A DNA stretch of 17,740 nucleotides from Rhizophlyctis rosea (lineage: Eukaryota > Chytridiomycota > Chytridiomycetes > Rhizophlyctidales > Rhizophlyctidaceae), in assembly GCA_027596075.1 (NCBI GenBank), contig JADGJC010000555.1:1-17740 (forward strand), given 5' to 3'. Each line of letters opens with the position of its first letter. Positions within the stretch are counted from its first letter, which is position 1. The notes under the pieces were generated by a model, which worked only from the letters and a program-made list of their open reading frames with translations, was not told the origin of the DNA and ran no database searches. Positions 1-7,308 of the stretch are shown here, one piece after another. The translations under genes and the position numbers were made by a program.

Positions 1-167
1 TCGATCGCTTACGTGTTTTTCTGTCGCACATGTGCCACCTTGAGTGACATATGTGCGTGTGTGTGTTATGTTGTTCAGTATTCAATTATCTCAATATACA
101 TCCAAACAGTTAACTTTTACCGTTGCATTTGAGTGTGTATTGCTTCAAGCAGGTCTATTGACCAGCA
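1..167 (+). repeat. Partial, diverged left LTR of the Ty3/gypsy relic
   Basis: Positions 91-110 match 2628-2647 of the 3' LTR at 19 of 20 bases. The similarity continues with gaps through a shared GTGTGTATTG stretch and a shared GACCAGCA end at 167, where the two copies stop matching. That shared end in CA marks the LTR boundary. Similarity before about position 85 is weak. The expected start of a 253-bp LTR would lie left of the window. No primer binding site follows; RNase H coding sequence starts at once. Confidence 0.7.
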
Positions 168-560
168 GCACGTATCTAATAACTGATGTGTCATTGACGG
201 CAATGGCGGGGTACGTTGTGCAAGGTCCCATTGAGGGGACATGGGAGGACTCATGGCCGCTTGAGGTGTGGGCCCGCGCTTTCACATCCACATAAACGAA
301 CTACTCTACGACCCTGCAGGAGAGATTTGCAGTAGTGCAGAGTCCCACTCATTTTGAACATCTTCTGAGAGGAGTGCAGTTCACGCTATGAACGGACCAT
401 AAAGCGTTAGTTGGACAAGGTACAACCGGCAAACCGTCAACAGACCGCAAACTCGCACGATGGCAGACTTACATCGACACCTTCGCCATGGACTATCGCC
501 ACATACCCGGCGACGGCAATTCATTGGTCGACACCATGAGTTGGGTTTGGGGAGGCTATA
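168..560 (+). pseudogene. Ty3/gypsy pol fragment: RNase H domain
   Basis: One reading frame (phase of base 170) shows the Ty3-type RNase H pattern in order: a TDVS strand start at about 185, an NYSTT segment with the E of LQERF near 311-325, HFEHLLRG near 350-373, and TDHKAL at about 392-409 followed by the DYRHIPGDGNSLVDTMS ending. The acidic residues expected of RNase H are therefore visible. A TAA at 293-295 and a TGA at 389-391 interrupt the frame. The TGA stands directly before TDHK, where an Arg is common in relatives. The frame is lost after about 540. It is a relic of the polyprotein domain that removes the RNA strand during reverse transcription. Confidence 0.85.
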
Positions 561-609
561 CTCAGGATGATTTTCCGGACCCGTTAAAACCCGTTCAACA
601 CTCACATGC

Positions 610-1170
610 ATGGCGTTGGAAAATGGCGAAGACGCCATTGGCATCGCCATCCAAGGGGAAGGTGAAGGTGATAACATTGTGGCGCAAGCGGCTGAGGGAG
701 TTTTTAATGCAGCGTTCAATACCGCGAGTATTTTTGAAGATTTGCGGCGCGACAATAACGGCAGCGGCGTTCACATTACCGCTGGATTGATTGATACGGT
801 TTTTGGGATGGATTGCACTGAAGCACTCGCAAAGTCGCGAGCTGGCGATCCATTGTTTGCAACGGCGTATAAATTGTCGGAATCATTCAAAAACTCCAAA
901 GCTACAGTTCAAACCGACGGATTATTGCGGTTTGATAACCGTATCGTCGTTCCCTTACAGTTCCGTTGACGGGAGAGGTTATTCACTCGTACACTCATCG
1001 AATATGTCCATCTGCAGAAGGTGCATGTGGGATCACCTGACATGATCGCGGGATTGAGTGGAGGTTGGTTTTGGGCTCATCAGGCGCGAGAAGTAACGGA
1101 ATTCATCAAAGAGTGCGATGTTTGCCAAAGAGCGAAGCACAGGGCATCAGCGGCGCCTGGCGGTATACAG
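610..1170 (+). pseudogene. Ty3/gypsy pol fragment: connection region and integrase H2C2 zinc finger
   Basis: This part reads in a different phase from the RNase H, so a frame change lies between about 540 and 610. The connection region ends in a typical DGLLRFDNRIVVP segment. A TGA at 967-969 follows. The integrase N-terminal zinc finger comes next: the H-x4-H pair in VHLQKVHVG, then about 30 residues later the CDVC pair followed by QRAKH. In intact elements this HHCC finger supports integrase multimerisation and DNA binding. The phase changes again at about 1171, where one base appears to be missing. Confidence 0.85.
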
Positions 1171-1945
1171 CGATGCCGATATCCGCTGCGGCGGGATTCA
1201 AACATATTGCGTGGGATTTTCAGAGTCCTTTTCCTGAAGGCAAAGATGTTGACGGAGTAGTAGAAACGGCGCTATGGAACGTTTTAGCACGCGGTACTGG
1301 ATATATTATGATGGTACTGGTGGTGGACACCGCGGACCCTGGATATCTCGCACGAGTGTTTGTGGAGAAACTGTACCCTACTACCGGCATCCCAGAAACC
1401 GTGTTGTCCGACCGCGATGCACGGTTCACATCAGCGTTGTGGTCGGCGGTAGTGAAGTTGTTGCCGATGGAGGGCTTAATGACTACACCGTTCTATCCGA
1501 GAGGTAATGGCGGGATTGAAGGAAGGCATCAAATTGTGAATATGGCGATGACTGCCATAGTAGACATTCGCCAGAAAAACTGGGTGCAATGCGTTCCGCA
1601 CGTCCAATTCAGAATCAACGCCACAAAACACGCCAGCACGGGATATACACCGTTTGGGTCAATCATGGGTTACGTGCCAAGAACGTTCCCAATTGCTGCA
1701 ACAGCTACCGCCACGCTGGAGACACCGGAGGCCGCAAAACGTTTGTTCGATGATATTGTGGCAGCGCGCAGAGACGCAGAAGACGTAATCGTGATCGCTC
1801 GCTTGAAGCAAACAAATTTTGAGAATCGCAGCAGGGGCACCGCGACGCCGCAATATGATGCCGGTGACAAAGTCCTCTTGTCAACAAAGAACCTAAACTT
1901 GAAAGCGAGGGGAGAAGCTGGCGATGCGCAAAGTGGAAACATTGA
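1171..1945 (+). pseudogene. Ty3/gypsy integrase catalytic core (rve, DD35E)
   Basis: An uninterrupted stretch in phase 0 carries the full retroviral-type integrase triad: Asp at 1215-1217 (HIAWDF), Asp at 1410-1412 (VLSDRDARF) and Glu at 1518-1520 (NGGIEGRHQ). The second Asp and the Glu are separated by exactly 35 residues. Further family marks follow, including W near 1580 and the ATKHASTGYTPF segment. This is the best preserved part of the element. It inserts cDNA into chromosomes in live elements. Here it is cut off from the upstream zinc finger and the downstream chromodomain by frame changes, so it is non-functional as it stands. Confidence 0.9.
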
Positions 1946-2380
1946 TGGGTTGGGCCATTTGAGGTGGTCAGACAGTCAGGAACCACGGTAGAGTTGAAAC
2001 TACCTCATGCGTGGGCAAAATTACACCCGCGGTTCCATGTTGAACTCCTCCGTCCTTACTACGATGCCCCCGGGCGTTATGACGAACCTCTCCCAGAGCT
2101 CGAAACAGAAGGCGTCGAAGTCTACGAGGTGGCAAATTTGGTCAACCACCGTTGGAACGGTCGCCACAAACGGTTTGAATGGAGGGTCAAATTGAAACGT
2201 TATTCAGATTCGGAGAATACATGGGAACCGCTGGAAAATCTCGTTGGCGCTTCAGAGTTGTTGCGGGAATACCGTGAGAAACACGGCATAGAGAAACAAC
2301 CGCAACACAGAGCGTGTTCGCAGATGGTCACGGTCGCTTGGGGACTGGATCAAGTACAGTTTACCGAGGATCAATATTGA
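1946..2380 (+). pseudogene. Ty3/gypsy integrase C-terminal region with chromodomain
   Basis: The phase changes near 1900-1950. From 1952 a GPFEVV segment begins the integrase C-terminal SH3-like fold, ending in LHPRFHVELLRPY. A chromodomain follows (about 2115-2280), with YEVANLVNHR, FEWRVKLKRY and the hallmark ENTWEPLENL. Chromodomains of this branch bind histone marks and steer insertion to particular chromatin, which places the element among the chromoviruses. The frame closes with a TGA at about 2378-2380, shortly before the polypurine tract. The start shown is a frame boundary, not a translation start. Confidence 0.88.
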
Positions 2381-2431
2381 AGCGAAAAAGACATCCCTGA
2401 AGAATTGAACTCAAACGGGTTCAATAAAAAC

Positions 2432-2458
2432 GGTCTTTAAAAAAGACCAAGGGGAGAA
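2432..2458 (+). other. Polypurine tract with adjoining 17-nt hairpin
   Basis: AAGGGGAGAA at 2449-2458 lies immediately before the TG that opens the 3' LTR. This is the expected place for the polypurine primer of plus-strand DNA synthesis. Directly upstream, 2432-2448 is a perfect hairpin with 7-bp arms GGTCTTT and AAAGACC around AAA. The tract position is well supported; a role for the hairpin is unknown. Confidence 0.7.
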
Positions 2459-2711
2459 TGCTGGGTGCGCGCTTACAAGTGTGCACATGACTTTGAACAC
2501 GTGACTGGGATCACGTGATTCGGACGAGTGAGAGACAATGGGTGATCGAGTACTTAGGGGTTGTGGCTTGTTTCTGTAATAACCAGCTAGACTCAGGTCT
2601 CGTAGCTTCTTGCATTGCACCAACTACTCAATATACGTCCAAACAGTCTACTCATTGTATTGTCATTGATAGCATTTGTGTGTGTATTGTCTGCAGGTCT
2701 CAGGACCAGCA
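2459..2711 (+). repeat. 3' LTR of the Ty3/gypsy relic (253 bp)
   Basis: The LTR starts right after the polypurine tract with TGCTGG and ends with CCAGCA, a perfect 6-bp terminal inverted repeat of the TG...CA type. Its right end coincides with the point where homology to the left copy (ending at 167) stops. The bases after it begin ATGCT; the matching target-site duplication cannot be tested because the left boundary is off the window. Confidence 0.85.
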
Positions 2712-3003
2712 ATGCTGCTGTTCTCGCTAAATGGTTGCGTTCTGTTGCATCATCTGCATCATACCTTGGAGGAGGGTGTGAAGGGCATTGTCGGATGAGA
2801 TGTTTGTAGCAGGTTGTTGTGGACTGAACTGCTGCTGTTGTTGTTGCTCACGATAAGCGCCGTTGACTTACTGAGTGAATTTTGCAGGGACGCGGGTAGG
2901 ATCAGGGAGGGGAGAGTCACGGAAAGGGTCGATACTGGGCGTGTTTGGGAAACTGTGAGAGTGAAGGGAGCCGAATGGGTTGTTGTGCATGATGTGTACG
3001 ATG

Positions 3004-3076
3004 ATTGCTTCTATTCCTCCAACCGAACGAGAATGTCAAGAGTGATATTGCTTCTATCCCTCCAATGGGACGAGAA
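3004..3076 (+). repeat. Imperfect 30-bp direct repeat, two copies
   Basis: Copies lie at 3004-3033 and 3047-3076. Both start ATTGCTTCTAT and end ACGAGAA, matching at 26 of 30 bases with a 13-nt spacer. No gene function is evident. Confidence 0.7.
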
Positions 3077-3434
3077 GCAGATGAACTGATAAACCCATGC
3101 TAGCAGACCGCAACCGAGCGATGACAACCATGTAGGTAAGAACCCTAAGGTAGGATTCACGCTTAGAGTGGTGCTATGATGTTGGTATGATCAAGATGAG
3201 AAAAGAGAATGTATTACAAGACGTAGTACAGAGGGAGTATATGTAGTCGCGTTACGTAGCATAACGTAAGCCAAAGTCACTCATATCATGTAATACCCGA
3301 CAAGTGAAGGGCACGCGTGGCTTGTGTCACCAATTCAACCCACGGTTTGCTACAAGTGGCTTTAAATGACATCACCACTTTGAGCGTGGGTGGTGTCGTG
3401 AAGCCTGTGCGGCGCGTTGACCGCAACAAATCGC

Positions 3435-3531
3435 GGGCCCAATGGGAGGTCGTCGTTTTGGGTGCAGATTTGGGGGCCAATGGGAAGTCCTCGTTTTAGG
3501 CGCAGATGTCGTCGTTTTACTGGTACAGATC
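3435..3531 (+). repeat. Tandem repeat: two 38-bp units plus a partial third
   Basis: CCAATGGGA recurs at 3439 and 3477, and TCGTTTT recurs at 3453 and 3491 with the same 38-nt period. A third TCGTTTT at 3512 starts a shortened copy ending in a GGTACAGAT variant of GGTGCAGAT. It lies upstream of the methyltransferase gene. Confidence 0.7.
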
Positions 3532-3701
3532 TTGTCGTCGCATCAGTGATCACACACGCCCTTGCGTCCGGCCCGTCAAACACAATACATCAATCTCATA
3601 AATAATAAGGAATCCAATGATCTGTTGGAGGTCACCAAGTCACGCTTCGAGGGCACATACCTCAGACAGTTCAACGTCCACTCGATTCAAATTACAACAC
3701 C

Positions 3702-4499
3702 ATGCCCGACCACGCCGACACCCAAGAGCTCGCCACAGGCTACACAACCACCAGCACAACCCAATTCTCCGCGGGTGAATTCCTCCTCTCTAAACTATCC
3801 CTCACCCCAGGCCTGCGCGTCCTCGATGTCGGCTGCGGCCCAGGCAACCTCACTGCCTACATATCCTCTCTCGTCCGTCCCTCTGGACATGTTGTAGGCA
3901 TCGATCCCAGCAAAGAGCGTATCTCCCTCGCCCAAAAAATCGCAAGGCCAACCCTCCAATTCCATATTGGCATAGCCGAGGATTTATCTCAGTTCAAGGA
4001 CCAGTCCTTCGACGTTGTGTACGTAAATTCAACCTTTCACTGGGTCCGCAACCAACCCCTCGCTATCCAAGAATTCGCCCGCGTCCTCAAACCCCACGGA
4101 AAACTAGGCATTTCAGGCGGTTCAGGAGATTTCGTCGCGGCCCACGAGCGCATCAAAGCAGAAGTTCTCTCACGCGCCCCTTACTCCTCCTACCCTGAAA
4201 TCGGGGGCCCCCATTTCGCCAAACGTAGTGAGATGGAAGGACTTCTAGACGCTGCTGGACTCGTTGACAGGGAATTCTTTGTCAACAGTATTGTCAAGCG
4301 GGCGAAGGATGCAGATGAGATGATTGAGTGGTTGGATACGAGTTCGAGTGGGCAGACGTATGGGGGCATTCCGGTGGAGATGAGGCCAAAGGCCAGGGAA
4401 GAGATGAAGGTGCTTTGGGAGGCCGAGGTCAAAGGGGAGAGGGGGATTGAGATGGAGATGGATTTGTTGGTTACGGTTGCGAGAAAGGGTGGTGTTTGA
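3702..4499 (+). CDS. Class I SAM-dependent methyltransferase (Methyltransf_11/25-like)
   Basis: This intronless 265-residue protein should transfer a methyl group from S-adenosylmethionine to a small molecule in the cytosol. Motif I reads VLDVGCGPGN at residues 40-49. The acidic residue that binds the ribose is D68 in VVGIDPS. The post-I/III segment FDVVYVNSTFHWV spans 103-115. The LKPHGKLGI loop follows near residue 130, and the chain ends with the usual final strand, LVTVARKGGV. Length and motif spacing fit a single-domain Rossmann methyltransferase. The first ATG follows ACACC and precedes the conserved region by a normal distance. A possible poly(A) signal lies at 4528-4533. The FHW motif recurs in small-molecule methyltransferases, but the substrate cannot be told from the sequence. 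The gene is convergent with the opine dehydrogenase. Confidence 0.9.
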   Translation: MPDHADTQELATGYTTTSTTQFSAGEFLLSKLSLTPGLRVLDVGCGPGNLTAYISSLVRPSGHVVGIDPSKERISLAQKIARPTLQFHIGIAEDLSQFKDQSFDVVYVNSTFHWVRNQPLAIQEFARVLKPHGKLGISGGSGDFVAAHERIKAEVLSRAPYSSYPEIGGPHFAKRSEMEGLLDAAGLVDREFFVNSIVKRAKDADEMIEWLDTSSSGQTYGGIPVEMRPKAREEMKVLWEAEVKGERGIEMEMDLLVTVARKGGV

Positions 4500-4527
4500 T
4501 GGGAAGGCAGGGGACAATGTGATGTAT

Positions 4528-4533
4528 AATAAA
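4528..4533 (+). terminator. Candidate polyadenylation signal AATAAA
   Basis: AATAAA occurs 29 nt after the methyltransferase stop codon, a plausible distance for 3'-end processing. The hexamer is short and could arise by chance in this A-rich run. Confidence 0.4.
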
Positions 4534-4784
4534 AAAGCGATGCTCACTGGGATGAATACATAGCTGAAATGTGCAAGCGATACCTTCTTCCATCTCTTGC
4601 CAATCGCCAAAATTCTTCACAGTAAATACCCGTCAACAAGAAAAGAAAAACCCGCTTCAAAGCTTTTGCCTGTCCTCGACGTCAGTTACTTCAGTTTGGG
4701 CGTTGGTGCATTCACACCCCCTGGAGACTGGTTATGGCTTTGGGTGTGGATGTGCCGAAGCAGGTGAGTTATTATCTACTCGAG

Positions 4785-5006
4785 CAATTGAGTTATTACC
4801 CAGCAATGTGTTTAAAAACCTTGTGAAAATAGGCGGAGACCCGAAGCAGATGGGGAGGATCGACCATGAAAGCTAATAGACTGCAAGGCAAGCGCCATCA
4901 CAAGAGATCATAAAGAAAAGAAGGAGGGTTTTTTGGTGTGCCTGCCGCCACACATCAGCACACTTGGCAAGGTTTTCAAACACATTGCTGGGTAATAACT
5001 CAATTG
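4785..5006. repeat. 39-bp inverted repeat with 144-nt spacer between convergent genes
   Basis: The left arm 4785-4823 and the reverse complement of the right arm 4968-5006 are identical at 38 of 39 bases, both starting CAATTGAGTTATTACCCAGC. Each arm translates in the same sense to IELLPSNVF, followed by KNLVK on the plus strand and ENLAK on the minus strand. The arms may therefore be fragments of two oppositely placed copies of one coding or repeat sequence. The rest of 4500-5146 has no supported gene. No target-site duplication is visible at the outer ends. Confidence 0.85.
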
Positions 5007-5146
5007 TATTAAAGAAACCCTCACGGAAAAAAATGCTTTCCTCTCCAGACAGCCGCATAGCAGGTGAGATTCTGTATGTTTCTGCAGTTTCCTTCTCTAC
5101 TGGCGATTGTCCAACGAACCGGTCATATGTGTTGTAAGGCGCGGTT

Positions 5147-6316
5147 TCAGCTTTGTAAACATGCCTCATGTGGCTGGGGTGCGAATTTACCAACGTCCCT
5201 CAGGTTGCCCTCCAAATGCACCACACTGCCCTTTCTCCTCCCGGCCCCCATCCCCAATCCCTCCAAGTTTAACCTCCCCACATCCCTCCCCTCCGCAAAA
5301 AAATCCCTCCCCACAACAATACCCGCCAACACAACTACACTCCTCATCACTCCACACTCCACCCCCAACTTTTCCGCAAGACTACACCAAGGAACCAACA
5401 AATCCGGTACATCCTCGCAAAGATTTCTGTGTTGCAGCGTCATCGGCGCCGGTAAATCTTTATGAGGGATAGAATTCTGCGCGAGGTCGACGAGGGATTT
5501 AAAAAAGTGGTTGTAGGCTTCGTTGGAGACGGTCAGGGCGGGTTTCATGCGCAGGCCAAAACGGGCGCCGATTTGGCGGCGGGTTGTGTCGATTGAGAGG
5601 ATGAGGTTTGAGACAGAGGGGGTAAGGCCTTGGCCGTATAATGGGAAGGTTCCTCCTGATGAGGTCGAGGTAGAGGTGGAGGATTGATGCTGAGACTCGA
5701 TGCGGCCGGCGTTGAGGAGCATCATGGGTGGGTGAAAGACGCCGTTGAGGTTCAAGAGGGAGACTTCGATGATGGAGGTGCACCAGTTAAGATTCACGGG
5801 CAGAAGAGAGGTGATGTGATTGAGGAGAGCCGCGGGGGGGTTGGGACGGTACGAGGCGATGTGGATGGAGGTTTTTTTGCCGCTTATGTGGACGGTGTTG
5901 GAAGACATGCGGACGGAATAAGGGGAGAGGTTCGTTTCGAACAGGTGTAGTGGGCTCAGAGTCGTGAAGAGGGAGATGAGATTTCCTGGGATGGAGATGA
6001 TGGTGTGGGAGGAGAGGTCGTACGAGTCCAAGAGGGCGGCGAGGGTCGTGTGCGCTGTGGAGGGGAGGGTGAGGATCAGGATTGGGGAAAAGGCGAGGGC
6101 GGTGGAGAGCGCCGTGGTTGTTTTGGGGGGGAGGTTGGTGGAGGTTATTTTGCCTGTGGTCAGGAAGTGGCCTGCTGAGAGGACGGCTTGTATGTGTCGT
6201 TGGTGATGTGGGTGTGACCAGAGGAGGACATCGATGCCTGATTGTTGCATTTCGGCGGCCAGGGCAAAGCCGGAGGGGCCTGCCCCCAGGATGGAGGCGC
6301 GTGGTGGAAAGTCCAT
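5147..6316 (-). CDS. Opine dehydrogenase (octopine/nopaline dehydrogenase family)
   Basis: The 389-residue product matches the NAD(P)-dependent opine dehydrogenases, which reductively condense a 2-oxo acid such as pyruvate with the amino group of an amino acid. The N-terminal Rossmann fold has the dinucleotide-binding ILGAGPSG at residues 9-16. The C-terminal helical domain carries NGVFHPPMMLLNAGRIE (191-207), holding the His proposed as catalytic in octopine dehydrogenase. It continues with EAYNHFFKSL (266-275), HRNLCEDVPDLLVPW (296-310) and a final VGRDFF...GR segment. A Ser/Thr-rich insert occupies 212-222. The last 30 residues, after GLGMGAGRR, look less conserved and might reflect an unrecognised intron or a lineage extension. 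No signal peptide is seen, so it is probably cytosolic. The substrate pair cannot be predicted. Confidence 0.87.
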   Translation of the reverse strand: MDFPPRASILGAGPSGFALAAEMQQSGIDVLLWSHPHHQRHIQAVLSAGHFLTTGKITSTNLPPKTTTALSTALAFSPILILTLPSTAHTTLAALLDSYDLSSHTIISIPGNLISLFTTLSPLHLFETNLSPYSVRMSSNTVHISGKKTSIHIASYRPNPPAALLNHITSLLPVNLNWCTSIIEVSLLNLNGVFHPPMMLLNAGRIESQHQSSTSTSTSSGGTFPLYGQGLTPSVSNLILSIDTTRRQIGARFGLRMKPALTVSNEAYNHFFKSLVDLAQNSIPHKDLPAPMTLQHRNLCEDVPDLLVPWCSLAEKLGVECGVMRSVVVLAGIVVGRDFFAEGRDVGRLNLEGLGMGAGRRKGSVVHLEGNLRDVGKFAPQPHEACLQS

Positions 6317-7308
6317 GTTGGAAGTTGATTGTGAAGATGGTAGATGGTCGGTCTTTTCTGCACTAAGGTGTAGGATGAATCCAGCTCACCCTCCTACGGT
6401 CTCACATGGCTTAAGTATCAATGACCGGATGAGGTGTCAAGTCATTTCGATTCCCGACGCTTGAATGACGACAGTGGACGCTGCAGTCAACAACACATAT
6501 GCAAATCGTGTGCACTCGTCAAAAATCACCACAGAAAATAAACCGTTCATTTTGATTGGTCCAGTCCCAGAGTCCCCAAGTTCCCCACGAGAATTCTCGT
6601 ACCACCCCACCATTTTTCGCTGCCTGCAGTGCGTGTTCTTCACGAAAGTACCTCTCTGGATTCTTCATTGACTCTTTGTCGCCAGGCCCCCTTCCTCCAC
6701 TTTTCATTCCCGATCCGGTTCTTCGCCACCGCACCTAACCTGGTACACCCACTTTGGACTGTGTTGGTTGGTCGACCATTTCCTTGTTCGATCGCATTCT
6801 TGGCGGGGCTTTTGCGCGCCACGCGGTGTGCGGCTTGACAGACTGTGTTACCGTGCCGCGTGTTTCTTCGGACCCGGCGGAGCCTCGTTCCGATCTTTCG
6901 GTTCACAACCCAGAGTCAACTTACTAATGGCCATCGTTCCATGTGAAGTGGTGCGATGGGGAGCAGTTTCTTTTCAAAATTGAAAATTGCCGAAAGACAG
7001 GGGGCTGTTATTACTTGAAGCACAGTGAGAAATCACGGGGGGCGACACACGTGAGTTGATCGCGTCCGATGTACGACCGTCGCTCTCGCTCGTATCTTCG
7101 TGATGCTAGGTCTCTTTGCCTGAAAGCTTCCTACAGATGAGTATAAATATTGATTATTTACAGCTACTGAAAGGACTTCACTTTCTAACTATCGTATTGC
7201 AAAGATTCACAAATGCTGCATCGCTTCTTGCCACGGAATCAGTATGGCGATTCCCACTGAAATCATGATGGGCTTTGGACGAATATGACCCAATTCTACT
7301 TTACAGGC
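6317..7308. other. Intergenic region; no supported gene
   Basis: This holds the upstream region of the opine dehydrogenase and the downstream region of the F-box/acidic-tail gene, both on the minus strand. Open frames on both strands are short, overlap each other and lack motifs. An AT-rich patch at 7141-7160 may contain 3'-end processing signals. I see no tRNA-like fold. Confidence 0.5.

Larger units (their letters stand above)
1..2711 (+). mobile_element. Degenerate, internally deleted Ty3/gypsy chromovirus-type LTR retrotransposon
   Basis: The order is LTR-like sequence, RNase H, integrase zinc finger, integrase core, integrase C-terminal region with chromodomain, polypurine tract and 3' LTR. 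This is the 3' half of a Ty3/gypsy chromovirus, all on the plus strand. Gag, protease and the reverse transcriptase catalytic region are absent: the LTR-like segment ending at 167 runs directly into RNase H. The coding part is broken by in-frame stops (293-295, 389-391, 967-969) and by frame changes near 540-610, at about 1171, and near 1900-1950, so it cannot make a working protein. The true left end may lie outside the window, because the left LTR is cut by the window start. Family assignment is confident. The exact deletion history is inferred. Confidence 0.9.
2712..3701. other. Intergenic region with short repeats; no supported gene
   Basis: The open frames here are short, have no recognisable domain and do not look coding. 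The stretch holds an imperfect direct repeat (3004-3076), a tandem repeat (3435-3531) and an AT-rich run (CATAAATAATA near 3597-3607). The AT-rich run lies about 95 nt upstream of the methyltransferase ATG and could serve as its core promoter. Confidence 0.5.
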
